Shown in pieces: positions 41,539 through 49,507 of a stretch of 64,000 bases of DNA. Location of the stretch: positions 124,001-188,000 of the forward strand of contig JAVBOC010000005.1 of assembly GCA_031550975.1 (NCBI GenBank), given 5' to 3'. The notes under the pieces were generated by a model that did not search any database, was not told the origin of the DNA, and saw only the letters and a program-made list of their open reading frames with translations. The translations under genes and the position numbers were made by a program. Every line of letters begins with the position of its first letter. Within the stretch, counting starts at the first letter, position 1. This DNA comes from UBA947 sp031550975. GTDB lineage: Bacteria > Cyanobacteriota > Vampirovibrionia > Gastranaerophilales > Gastranaerophilaceae.

Positions 41539-42087
41539 ATGGCTGTAAAGAAGGTTTTGGAATATGGAACACCGAGTCTGCGTGAACCCTCAAAAGAGGT
41601 TCATAAGGTTTCGCGCAAAATTCAGGATTTAGTCGCGGATTTGCTCGATACTATGTATGCCAAAAATGGTGTAGGGATGGCGGCACCGCAAATTGGTTCA
41701 AACTATCGAATCTTTGTTATTGACACTTCCAAAAACGATGAACCGCTCAACCCTATTGTTTTTATTAACCCTAAAATTATCAAAAAATCCGGCGGTTATA
41801 TAACTAACGAAGGCTGCATAAGCTTTCCTGAAGTTTATACAAAAGTCCGCCGCTACAAAAAGATTATGGTTAAAGCGCTTGATCGCAACGGCAAACCGTT
41901 TATTATGGAAGCTGACGGCGGCCTGCTTGCGAGCGTAATCCAGCACGAGAACGACCACCTTGACGGAATTTTGTTTATCGACCACTGTGACAACCGCTTT
42001 GAAGTTGATGACCTGCTTAAAAAATATAACCTGCCGCCCGTAGAGGCTGACAGGCTCTTTAACGGTGATGACTGGGAGCAAGGGTAA
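41539..42087 (+). CDS. def: Peptide deformylase
   Basis: A 182-residue metalloenzyme that removes the N-formyl group from new proteins. All three family motifs are present: GVGMAAPQIG, NEGCISFPE and QHENDHLDGILFID, with the zinc/iron ligands Cys and two His. GAGG precedes the ATG. It is followed by fmt, its functional counterpart, with a family B repeat between. Confidence 0.96.
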   Translation: MAVKKVLEYGTPSLREPSKEVHKVSRKIQDLVADLLDTMYAKNGVGMAAPQIGSNYRIFVIDTSKNDEPLNPIVFINPKIIKKSGGYITNEGCISFPEVYTKVRRYKKIMVKALDRNGKPFIMEADGGLLASVIQHENDHLDGILFIDHCDNRFEVDDLLKKYNLPPVEADRLFNGDDWEQG

Positions 42088-42093
42088 ATATTT

Positions 42094-42179
42094 TGTCATG
42101 TTGAGGCGAGGCCGAAACATCTCAAAATCGTTGCAATCTAAGAGCATTGAGATCCTTCGCACAACTCAGAATGACGAAA
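42094..42179. repeat. Palindromic intergenic repeat, family B (copy B3)
   Basis: Left end TGTCATGTTGAGGCGAGGCC, then GAAACATCTC; right end TTGAGATCCTTCGCACAACT, then CAGAATGACGA. It lies between def and fmt. Confidence 0.8.
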
Positions 42180-42193
42180 GAAAGTAAAAGAGA

Positions 42194-43105
42194 ATGATTG
42201 ATATAGTTTTTTTCGGGACACCAAAAATTGCACTAAAATCGCTGGAATATCTATATAACAGCGACAAAATTAATGTGCTTGCTGTTGTGACCCAGCCCGA
42301 CAGACCGGCAGGGCGCGGACATAAACTCACCGCTTCCCCGATAAAAGAGTTTGCAATGGAGCATAATTTGCCAATCTTTCAGCCGAAATCTATCCGCAAA
42401 GAACCGGAAATTATGGATGCGTTGCGTGATCTGAAACCTGATTTTTTTGTAACTTTTGCGTTTGGACAGATTTTGTCGCAAGAGGTTTTGGACATCCCAA
42501 GATTTGAAACGATTAATCTGCACGCTTCCCTGCTGCCAAAATACCGCGGTGCAAACCCGATTCAACGAGCGATAATTAATGGCGATGAAGAAACGGGAAT
42601 CACCACAATGATTACTGTTTTGGAACTTGACGCGGGTGATATTTGTTTGCAGCAAAAAATTCACATTCATGAGCACATGACAGTTAAGGAATTGAGTCAG
42701 ATAATCAGCGACGAATCGCCAAATCTCTTGGAAGAAACACTCGTAGGGCTTTATAACAAGACATTAGAACCGATTCCGCAATGCGAGGATTGTGTTTGTC
42801 CTGCTACAAAATTATCAAAAGAAGAATGCGTAATCGACTGGAACAATTCCGCGCGTGCAATCCACAACCTTGTTCGCGGGATTTGTGGATGTCCGTCGGC
42901 GTATTTTACGCATAACGATAAAATGGTGAAAGTTATTGAAACAAAAGTGCTGCCGAATAAAGATTTGTCTGTGGGTATATTGAGGGCAACAAAAGAAGGT
43001 ATTGAAGTCGGCACCTCTGACGGAGTTTTGCTCCTCACAAGAGTGAAACCCGAAGGCAAAGGCGAAATGGCCGCGCGCGACTGGGCAAACGGCGTGAAAT
43101 TATAA
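42194..43105 (+). CDS. fmt: Methionyl-tRNA formyltransferase
   Basis: A 303-residue enzyme that formylates initiator Met-tRNA. Motifs: VVTQPDRPAGRGHKLTASPI, FVTFAFGQIL, and the active site INLHASLLPKYRGANPIQ with the downstream catalytic Asp in LELDAGDI. The C-terminal tRNA-binding domain is present. It pairs with def and, notably, with the interrupted initiator tRNA locus at 59116. Confidence 0.96.
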   Translation: MIDIVFFGTPKIALKSLEYLYNSDKINVLAVVTQPDRPAGRGHKLTASPIKEFAMEHNLPIFQPKSIRKEPEIMDALRDLKPDFFVTFAFGQILSQEVLDIPRFETINLHASLLPKYRGANPIQRAIINGDEETGITTMITVLELDAGDICLQQKIHIHEHMTVKELSQIISDESPNLLEETLVGLYNKTLEPIPQCEDCVCPATKLSKEECVIDWNNSARAIHNLVRGICGCPSAYFTHNDKMVKVIETKVLPNKDLSVGILRATKEGIEVGTSDGVLLLTRVKPEGKGEMAARDWANGVKL

Positions 43106-43116
43106 AAACACCCTTC

Positions 43117-43207
43117 TGTCATTCCGGACTCGATCCGGAATCTTCCACCGTTGGGGTTTACGTGAGTCGTGTCAGTGGAAGATCCTGAATCAAGTTCAGG
43201 ATGACAA
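43117..43207. repeat. Palindromic intergenic repeat, family A (complete copy A5)
   Basis: A 91-bp element: TGTCATTCCGGACTCGATCC, GGAATCTTCCACC on the left; GTGGAAGATCCTGAATCAAG, TTCAGGATGACAA on the right, with about 25 nt in the loop. With A6 it is the best-preserved copy and defines the consensus. Confidence 0.88.
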
Positions 43208-43234
43208 ACAAATAAGAATATATTAGGAGAAAAT

Positions 43235-43585
43235 ATGACAACAAAAGGAATACGCGGAGCGATTACAATAGAAGAAAATACAAAAGAGGCTTTGAGAGGA
43301 GGGACTCTTGAATTGCTAAATGCGATGATTGAGGCTAACGATATTAAGCCGCATAATATTTCGCATGCGATTTTCACCCTGACAAAAGATTTAAACGCGG
43401 ATTTCCCTGCAAAGTTTGCCCGCACAGAACTTGGCTGGGATGAAGTTGCGATGATGTGTTATAACGAACTCGACGTGCCGGGCGCAATCGAAAAATGCCT
43501 GCGACTTTTAATTGTGCTAAACTGCTCGGAAAATTTCACTCCAAGATTTGTCTATCTCAAAGGCGCTTCAAATTTAAGAATATAA
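43235..43585 (+). CDS. aroH: Chorismate mutase, AroH (Bacillus) type
   Basis: A 116-residue trimeric-type mutase converting chorismate to prephenate. The catalytic residues of the Bacillus enzyme have counterparts: Arg in GIRGAIT, Glu in NELDVPG and Arg in KCLRLL. AGGAG precedes the ATG. It is a free-standing enzyme, unlike fused P- or T-proteins. Its stop lies on the edge of a strong terminator. Confidence 0.93.
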   Translation: MTTKGIRGAITIEENTKEALRGGTLELLNAMIEANDIKPHNISHAIFTLTKDLNADFPAKFARTELGWDEVAMMCYNELDVPGAIEKCLRLLIVLNCSENFTPRFVYLKGASNLRI

Positions 43586-43614
43586 AAAGTGCAGGCATAA
43601 CACCTGCACTTTTT
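43584..43614. terminator. Bidirectional rho-independent terminator
   Basis: A perfect 12-bp stem AAAAAGTGCAGG / CCTGCACTTTTT with a 7-nt loop between convergent aroH and the unknown gene at 43628. It works on paper for both strands. Confidence 0.9.
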
Positions 43615-43627
43615 ATATGTTTTGATT

Positions 43628-44191
43628 CTATGCTGTTGCACCTCTGAGGATTTGTCCTGCCATATAGTTTGCATCTGCATTGACTTTTGCTTGGTGTAAC
43701 GGACCTGTAATTTCTTGATTACGCCCACCTAGTCTAAAATTTGTTTTACCCGGCTCAGGCGCATAATATAAAGGGGCATTGTATCCACTTCCTAGTCCTG
43801 TACGAATGTTATCATCCCAAATTCTTTCTAACGTCAATTTCCTTCTGTAATTAGCTGGAACTGGTCCGTTATGTGCGTAGCGCGCCCCAGAAGTAGCTTC
43901 AAAATCAGCGACCTGTCTCCTTCTTATGCAACGAACGGAGCTAGGTACTTCCTGCCCTGCACTAAAAAGAGCTTCAGAATAAAAATCCGTCTTAGGATTA
44001 AAGACTAATTTAATTACATTGCCCCAACTCTTCAAAAAGAGAGTTATTTTGGTCCCATTCTTTAAAGTGTGTGTGAGTGGTGCTGCATTGGGATTATCCG
44101 CGAAAAATCGTATTGCACATTCGGGAGACATTATTTTTCTCTCTGCTTGCCCAACACATGCTTTGCCCAACGGCATTATACCTCGTATCAT
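43628..44191 (-). CDS. Unknown protein (187 aa) downstream of kor
   Basis: Not recognised. A basic protein with no signal peptide or membrane helix. Notable parts: GTKITLFLKSWGNVIKLVFN, IRRRQVADFEATSGARYAHN and a Gly/Asn-rich C-terminus (NFRLGGRNQEITGPLHQ). A strong ribosome site (AGGAGG) precedes the ATG and it is 14 nt after korD, so it may be made with the oxidoreductase. A terminator follows its stop. Confidence 0.7.
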   Translation of the reverse strand: MIRGIMPLGKACVGQAERKIMSPECAIRFFADNPNAAPLTHTLKNGTKITLFLKSWGNVIKLVFNPKTDFYSEALFSAGQEVPSSVRCIRRRQVADFEATSGARYAHNGPVPANYRRKLTLERIWDDNIRTGLGSGYNAPLYYAPEPGKTNFRLGGRNQEITGPLHQAKVNADANYMAGQILRGATA

Positions 44192-44205
44192 AATAATTCC
44201 TCCTT

Positions 44206-44484
44206 TTAATTTGGTTTTCTTTCAATACGAATTGCGCAGTCCGGGCAAACCAGAGCGCATGTTCCGCAGCCGATGCAAAGCGACGGGTCCGGCTCAACTG
44301 CAGGGGTTTGGTAGATACCAACCTCTTTTGACCAGTTAAGACATTTTTCGCCTTTTAGGTTAATCGGGCATTTTGCAAGACATAGTCCGCAGCCTTTGCA
44401 TAATTCTGTATATACGTAGTAGTCAGATTTGCCTTTAGCAACGCCTTCTACTTTGTAACCTTGATATTCAAATGTTTGGTTCAT
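44206..44484 (-). CDS. korD: 2-Oxoacid:ferredoxin oxidoreductase, delta (ferredoxin) subunit
   Basis: A 92-residue subunit with two 4Fe-4S clusters: CKGCGLCLAKCP and CIGCGTCALVCPDC. It passes electrons from the enzyme to external ferredoxin. AAAGGA precedes the ATG. It is separated from the gamma gene by a family A repeat, though all four subunits run on one strand. Confidence 0.9.
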   Translation of the reverse strand: MNQTFEYQGYKVEGVAKGKSDYYVYTELCKGCGLCLAKCPINLKGEKCLNWSKEVGIYQTPAVEPDPSLCIGCGTCALVCPDCAIRIERKPN

Positions 44485-44520
44485 TTTTCTGTCCTTTCAA
44501 ATTTCGGAGACTAGCATTAT

Positions 44521-44611
44521 TGTCATCCTGAACTTGTTTCAGGATCTTCCACTGATACGGCTGATGAAAACCTCAACGGTGGAAGATTCCGGATCAAGTC
44601 CGGAATGACAG
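44521..44611. repeat. Palindromic intergenic repeat, family A (complete copy A6)
   Basis: A 91-bp element between korC and korD: TGTCATCCTGAACTTGTTTC, AGGATCTTCCACT on the left; GGTGGAAGATTCCGGATCAA, GTCCGGAATGACA on the right. Same size as A5. Confidence 0.88.
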
Positions 44612-44616
44612 GAGAG

Positions 44617-45180
44617 CTAGACTGCTGTTTTTTCGTTGATTAAGTTCATGCCTACTTCGAGAGCTTTGTAGTTAAGTTCTCTCAATTCAGGTTTAGCATC
44701 AAACTTCTTGCCTAACGCTAATTCCATCGCTTTTTTTGCATCCTCAATGTCAACGACGTTAGTTGCTGCAAGAATTACACCAAGAATAATGATGTTGAAA
44801 ACTCTTGCGCTCAACTGTTCGTTAGCGATTTTGTTTGCTTCGATTGCGATGGTCTTTTTGCCTTTGCATTTTGGTGCTCTTGTACAAACTGACGAGTCGT
44901 AAATCATAGTTGTGTTTTCGTCAACGTAGGTTTCGCATCTGTCAAGCGCTCTGTCTGAGAGCATAACCACGATGTCGCCTTTTGAATAACGTGGTTCGCC
45001 GATTGTTTCATCTGCGATTTGGCAGAATGCAATCGAAACGCCGCCGCGTTGTTCTACCCCGAAGTTCGGGATATATAACACTTGTTTTTCAGCTTCATAA
45101 CCAGCTTCAACAAGGATTTTTGCGATAGACTGGACGCCTTGTCCACCTTCACCTGCTAATACTATTTTAGTTCTAGCCAT
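44617..45180 (-). CDS. korC: 2-Oxoacid:ferredoxin oxidoreductase, gamma subunit
   Basis: A 187-residue subunit of the POR/KOR gamma family: IVLAGEGGQGVQSIAKILVE at the start, YIPNFGVEQRGGVSIAFCQI in the middle, and NIIILGVILAATNVVD. It contacts the alpha subunit and CoA-binding region. AAAGGA lies 9 nt before the ATG. Confidence 0.92.
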   Translation of the reverse strand: MARTKIVLAGEGGQGVQSIAKILVEAGYEAEKQVLYIPNFGVEQRGGVSIAFCQIADETIGEPRYSKGDIVVMLSDRALDRCETYVDENTTMIYDSSVCTRAPKCKGKKTIAIEANKIANEQLSARVFNIIILGVILAATNVVDIEDAKKAMELALGKKFDAKPELRELNYKALEVGMNLINEKTAV

Positions 45181-45236
45181 TTCTTTTATCCTTTCTTTGC
45201 AGGTTCACCTTTTATTTCGCAGGTCAACCTAGGAGC

Positions 45237-45995
45237 TTAAGCCCCCAATTCTTCTCTACTTACGAATTCTTTTACTTCAAAGAACTCTTCCATAGTTGTA
45301 AGTCTCGACCAAGTATCAACGTTGTTTGTTCTCCAGTTAAGAGGACAGATTGAAAGAACTTCAACAAATGAGAAGCCGCCTTCATCAACGTTTTTAAGCG
45401 CTTTTTTAAATGTTGAACGTAACTTACGTAAGTTGGATACGCTCGCACGCGCCACGTATGATTTTGCAGGGTCTGCAATTGCTGCGATCATTTCAGCACC
45501 TTTCGCAGGTTGACCTGTAACTGAACAGTCACGACCGTAAGGGGAAGTTTCTGTTTTTTGACCAGGAAGTGTTGTCGGAGACATTTGACCGCCTGTCATA
45601 CCGTAGTTTGTGTTGTTAACCAATACGATTAACATTTTTTCTGCACGAACTGCTGCGTTAACTAAGTGCTGTGCACCGATAGCTAAACCGCCGCCGTCGC
45701 CCATGTAAGCAATACCAATTGCTTCAGGGTTAGCGCGAGTTACACCGTAGATAACCGCTGTTGTACGTCCGTGGTGGGTTTGAACAGTATCAATATCCAA
45801 GAAGTTCCACGAGAGTAACGAACATCCGATGTCGCATCCAAAAACAGATTTGTGTTTCAAATCCATATCATCAATAGCAAATGCTAATGTCTTCAATACC
45901 ATACCGTGACCGCAGCCAGGGCAAAATTTACTTGCACCGACTTCTTCGTTTTGCGATTTTGGCAGGATTGGTGGTAATTCCATTTTATGTGCCAT
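45237..45995 (-). CDS. korB: 2-Oxoacid:ferredoxin oxidoreductase, beta subunit (TPP-binding)
   Basis: A 252-residue subunit. The thiamine diphosphate site is MGDGGGLAIGAQHLVNA with NNTNYGMTGGQ; Cys ligands of a cluster appear in FCPGCGHGMVLK and FGCDIGCS. The TGGQMSPTT motif is typical of 2-oxoglutarate-type enzymes. AAGGA precedes the ATG. Confidence 0.93.
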   Translation of the reverse strand: MAHKMELPPILPKSQNEEVGASKFCPGCGHGMVLKTLAFAIDDMDLKHKSVFGCDIGCSLLSWNFLDIDTVQTHHGRTTAVIYGVTRANPEAIGIAYMGDGGGLAIGAQHLVNAAVRAEKMLIVLVNNTNYGMTGGQMSPTTLPGQKTETSPYGRDCSVTGQPAKGAEMIAAIADPAKSYVARASVSNLRKLRSTFKKALKNVDEGGFSFVEVLSICPLNWRTNNVDTWSRLTTMEEFFEVKEFVSREELGA

Positions 45996-46028
45996 AATTT
46001 TTATGTCCTTTCGAATTTTTTTAAGTTC

Positions 46029-47132
46029 TTAAACTGTAGCCGGCTGTTTAGCCATTGCTTCTACTTTTTCTACGATGTCGTTACCCGTTACACCAACACC
46101 CATTTTGTAAAGTGTTGAGTAAGGAGTTGTGCAGCCGTAGATTGCTTCTAGTATCATTTGAGCCATTTGTCCGTTAGCTGATTCTGTGAACAGAATTTGC
46201 TTAGCGCGTTTAACAGCTGCATTTAACGGTTTTGTTGCAAGCGGTCTTAAAGTAATCGGTCTGAATAAACCGGCTTTAACGCCTTTTGAACGAAGTTCGT
46301 CGATAGCGGTTTTCGCAGAACGAGCTACGATACCGTGAGCGATGATAAGGATTTCCGCATCATCTGCTTTGTACTCTTCGTATTCAGCGATTTCGTCTTC
46401 AAGTTTTGCAAACTCTTCAGCGTATTCGTCAAGAACTTCCATAAGCTCTTCTTCCATGTTGAAAGTGTTACGCATGTGGATTGATTTTCTGTCAACACCG
46501 ATTGTTCCAGGTGCAAGCAATGAAGCCTCTGTTGGAACCATTTTAATTCCGCGTGATGCCGGATCGTAAAGCATAACAGGTTCTCTCATTTTACCTTGGT
46601 ATCCGTCAGCTAAAACGAAAGTTGGGAATTTATATTTCCAAGCCATGTTGAAAGCTTTAATCATATAATCGAACAAGTCTTGGTGACCTGCTGTTGAATA
46701 AACGATTCTAAAGCCTTCGCCGTTTCCGCCGTAACAAGTCAAACGAGTTTCTTGTTGAGCATAAATTACTGTAGCAGTTGACGGTCCGCCACGTTGCATA
46801 ACAGCACATACGAACGGTATTCTCATCATTTCCGCCATTGACATAGCGTCTTGCATGATTACGTTACCAGGACCAGCCGTTGCTGTGAAAGCACGTTTAC
46901 CTGCTAAAATTCCGCCAAGCGTTGAAAAACCTGCGGAAATTTCGTCTTCTGTTTGTAAAAATCCTGCTTCTGTTTTTGGAAGCAATTTACACCACGTATG
47001 CATAATTTCGTTTTGCGGTGTAATCGGATAACCGTACATGTATTCTGCTTCTGCGGCGTTTGCAGCATATGCGAGAACTTCATTACCGGTCAAAAACATC
47101 TTTGTGTCTTCTTTGATAAGTTTGTTTACCAT
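46029..47132 (-). CDS. korA: 2-Oxoacid:ferredoxin oxidoreductase, alpha subunit
   Basis: A 367-residue subunit. Key segments: YPITPQNEIMHTWCKLLPK, TEDEISAGFSTLGGILAGKR and ATAGPGNVIMQDAMSMAEMM. With beta, gamma and delta it oxidises a 2-oxoacid (most likely 2-oxoglutarate) to acyl-CoA and reduced ferredoxin, an anaerobic route. I use the ATG at 47132 with GGTGGAG upstream. First gene of korABCD. Confidence 0.93.
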   Translation of the reverse strand: MVNKLIKEDTKMFLTGNEVLAYAANAAEAEYMYGYPITPQNEIMHTWCKLLPKTEAGFLQTEDEISAGFSTLGGILAGKRAFTATAGPGNVIMQDAMSMAEMMRIPFVCAVMQRGGPSTATVIYAQQETRLTCYGGNGEGFRIVYSTAGHQDLFDYMIKAFNMAWKYKFPTFVLADGYQGKMREPVMLYDPASRGIKMVPTEASLLAPGTIGVDRKSIHMRNTFNMEEELMEVLDEYAEEFAKLEDEIAEYEEYKADDAEILIIAHGIVARSAKTAIDELRSKGVKAGLFRPITLRPLATKPLNAAVKRAKQILFTESANGQMAQMILEAIYGCTTPYSTLYKMGVGVTGNDIVEKVEAMAKQPATV

Positions 47133-47212
47133 TTTCTCCACCTTCTTTGGTTAATATCTACGCCCAACATGGTACTACAAACAAACTTAAATATCAAAGC
47201 TTAATCTAATCT

Positions 47213-48565
47213 TTACACGGATATTATCGCAACGTTTTCAACGTGGTAAGTGTGGCAAAACATATCAAATGGCTGAATACTCTCGACTCGGCCGCCTTTT
47301 TCTGTTAAGTATTTTAAGTCGCGTGCCAAAGCCGCCGGGTTGCAGCTAACGTAAATGATTTTGCCCTTACAAAGACGGAATGCTTCGTCCAAAGACTCTT
47401 GTGTACAACCCTTGCGGGGCGGGTCAAGAATAACCACATCAAACTCGCGTTTTTCGTTAGCGAAAAATTCAGCAGCATCCTGGTTGTTAATTTCTATGTT
47501 TTCAACCTTGTTCAAGATCGCGGTTTCGCGCGCTAATTCGCAGGCCTGAGCGTTTTCTTCTACACTCACTACCTGAGCGCTAACATCGGTCACAATAAGT
47601 CCAAACGCGGAAATCCCTGCGTATGCATCCAGCACGAGTGGCTTTTCAAAATTCTTCGCGATGTAATCTTTTACGTACTTAAAAATGTTTTCAGCGCTTT
47701 TTGGATTGACTTGAAAAAATGTATTTGCGCCGATTTTAAAAGTTTTGTCCAAGATTTTTTCTGTTATAAATTCTTCGCCCACAAGGCATTTTGTTTCTTT
47801 TCCTAAAATCACGTTTGTTTTTTTAGAATTGAAATTCACGCAAACGCCGGAAACCTCGTCGAATTTTTCAAAAATAGCTTTGGCGAATTTGTTTAATTTC
47901 TCGAAAACTCCTGTGGAATTCATCACGAGCGTTACAAGAACCTTGCCGTTTGATTGTGACATGCGGATTACGATGTGGCGAAGGTCGCCGTGAAACTTTT
48001 TCTCGTTAAACCCGGTTATGCCATAGTCTGCGGCTCTTTCGCGGATGAAATTTATTATATTGTCGCAAACTTTTGGCTGAATCGGACAGTGCTTGATATT
48101 TACGATTTCATGCGTTTGCGGTTTGTAATAGCCGGCTAAGATTCGTTTAGAAACCTTGGTTTGTGCAACCGGATATTGAACTTTGTGGCGGTATTCAAAG
48201 TTTTCAGGACTTGCGATAGGAAGCGGAATTTCAATTTCCCCGATCCCATTTACTCCTCCGCCGATGCTTCGCATGGCGTCTTCAACGATTTGGCGTTTTA
48301 ATTCCAATTGATAATCGTAATCAATAAACTGGATTTGGCATGCTCCGCAAACCTTTTGCATGGCGCAAGGGGGATTAACTCGGTGAGGCGAAGGCTCAAT
48401 CATTTCAATAATTTGCGCGCGCGCATAGCTTTTGTTCTGATGTGTAATCTTTATTTTAACCTCATCGCCGGGACAAGCATTTTCAACAAAGATGACTTGG
48501 CCGTCCACTCTTGCAATCCCCAGCCCGAGGTTTGATAATTTCTCAATTTTAGTAATAAATTCCAT
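47213..48565 (-). CDS. rlmD: 23S rRNA (uracil-C5)-methyltransferase, RlmD/TrmA family
   Basis: A 450-residue enzyme. An N-terminal TRAM domain (1-60) is followed by Fe-S cluster cysteines in CAMQKVCGACQIQ and KHCPIQ, then the SAM domain: LVLDAYAGISAFGLIV, ILDPPRKGCTQESL and the catalytic Cys in IIYVSCNPAALARDL. The target base (U1939, U747 or tRNA U54) cannot be fixed without comparison. No ribosome site; TATAAT ends 7 nt before the ATG. Confidence 0.9.
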   Translation of the reverse strand: MEFITKIEKLSNLGLGIARVDGQVIFVENACPGDEVKIKITHQNKSYARAQIIEMIEPSPHRVNPPCAMQKVCGACQIQFIDYDYQLELKRQIVEDAMRSIGGGVNGIGEIEIPLPIASPENFEYRHKVQYPVAQTKVSKRILAGYYKPQTHEIVNIKHCPIQPKVCDNIINFIRERAADYGITGFNEKKFHGDLRHIVIRMSQSNGKVLVTLVMNSTGVFEKLNKFAKAIFEKFDEVSGVCVNFNSKKTNVILGKETKCLVGEEFITEKILDKTFKIGANTFFQVNPKSAENIFKYVKDYIAKNFEKPLVLDAYAGISAFGLIVTDVSAQVVSVEENAQACELARETAILNKVENIEINNQDAAEFFANEKREFDVVILDPPRKGCTQESLDEAFRLCKGKIIYVSCNPAALARDLKYLTEKGGRVESIQPFDMFCHTYHVENVAIISV

Positions 48566-48572
48566 AATAAAT

Positions 48573-48578
48573 ATTATA
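48573..48578 (-). promoter_or_regulatory. -10 hexamer of rlmD, likely leaderless
   Basis: A perfect TATAAT on the minus strand, 7 nt before the ATG. No -35 match at 17 nt. Confidence 0.45.
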
Positions 48579-48712
48579 TTACAAACTCAAAGGATGATTT
48601 TGAACAACATGGGATTATTTTCAAACTTTCTTATTACAAAGGTTTACTAACTAGCAAAAAATATTTTGTTTGGTTCTTTAAATACCATCACGAGGAAAGG
48701 AAAATATTTATC

Positions 48713-49279
48713 ATGAAAGTTTTACTTAATTTTGCAGGCTACACAAACTGTTATCAACAAAAGCATAATGCTTCATTTGGCAATGGACTGACTATTGACA
48801 GAAGAAGTTTTAAAATGTATGAACAGGTTACAAGGGATTGGAAAAAACGTCAGTTATCACAAAGTATTTTAACGTATTTAACTAACAAGCAAGCACAATT
48901 GCGCGGAATAATTGAAAATGTATCTAAAACTATGGATCCTGCACATCTAAGACTACTTCCAATAATTAAAATTGGGTTTAAAAATTCAAAACAAATTGGT
49001 CCAATTTTAGATGTTAGTTTTGATGAGTCGAAACTTTTAACAAAAGCAGTAAAAGACCTTTTGATTGATGATGCAGATAATTACGCAAATTACAGAAATG
49101 TCACCGACTCTGCAATGATAACAGGTTTTACTGACACGAATGGCAATATTATAGAAGATGTGTTATCAAAAAAATTAGGCGACACTATCAAACAAAAAGC
49201 TTTGCAAGGGAAAGAAGCATCAGCAGAAGCAAGAAAAGTTGTGGATGAAATATTTGGGCGTTGGTTTGCTCGCTCATAA
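48713..49279 (+). CDS. Unknown FG-tagged protein (188 aa)
   Basis: A 188-residue protein of no known family. It starts MKVLLNFAGYTNC and has HNASFGNGL at residues 19-27 (Phe 22), matching the tag type of other unknown proteins here. The body is helical and charged (DWKKRQLSQSILTYLTNKQ; ASAEARKVVDEIFGRWF). AGGAAAGG precedes the ATG. It stands alone between rlmD and tRNA-Val. Confidence 0.68.
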   Translation: MKVLLNFAGYTNCYQQKHNASFGNGLTIDRRSFKMYEQVTRDWKKRQLSQSILTYLTNKQAQLRGIIENVSKTMDPAHLRLLPIIKIGFKNSKQIGPILDVSFDESKLLTKAVKDLLIDDADNYANYRNVTDSAMITGFTDTNGNIIEDVLSKKLGDTIKQKALQGKEASAEARKVVDEIFGRWFARS

Positions 49280-49314
49280 TGGGTTCTGACAAATTCATTG
49301 AGCAGCCAAATATT

Positions 49315-49343
49315 AAAAAAGACCAGACGAATCTGATCTTTTT
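49315..49343 (-). terminator. Rho-independent terminator of tRNA-Val
   Basis: On the minus strand AAAAAGATCAGA-TTCG-TCTGGTCTTTTTT, a stem with one mismatch, a UUCG-type loop and a T-run, directly after the tRNA. Confidence 0.85.
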
Positions 49344-49346
49344 AAT

Positions 49347-49419
49347 TGGGCGTTACAAGACTCGAACTTGTGACCCCCTCCTTGTAAGGGAGATGCTCTA
49401 CCAACTGAGCTAAACGCCC
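49347..49419 (-). tRNA. tRNA-Val (anticodon UAC)
   Basis: A 73-nt cloverleaf: acceptor GGGCGUU/AACGCCC, D-arm GCUC...GAGC, anticodon arm UCUCC-CUUACAA-GGAGG with UAC at positions 34-36, T-arm ACAAG-UUCGAGU-CUUGU, discriminator A. CCA is not encoded. It has its own consensus promoter and terminator. Confidence 0.97.
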
Positions 49420-49443
49420 GCATTTCCATTTGCGAACTTCTCA

Positions 49444-49472
49444 ATAATAGTCAAAACAAAATTTGCTGTCAA
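49444..49472 (-). promoter_or_regulatory. Consensus sigma-70 promoter of tRNA-Val
   Basis: TTGACA (49467-49472), exactly 17 nt, TATTAT (49444-49449), 24 nt before the tRNA. The best promoter match in the window. Confidence 0.85.
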
Positions 49473-49507
49473 CTATATTGTATTGTTGTTGACTATAATA
49501 ACTCAAG

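Noticed and set aside
481..44611. CRISPR array
   Set aside because: The repeats are long, widely spaced palindromes without regular spacers; no cas gene is seen.
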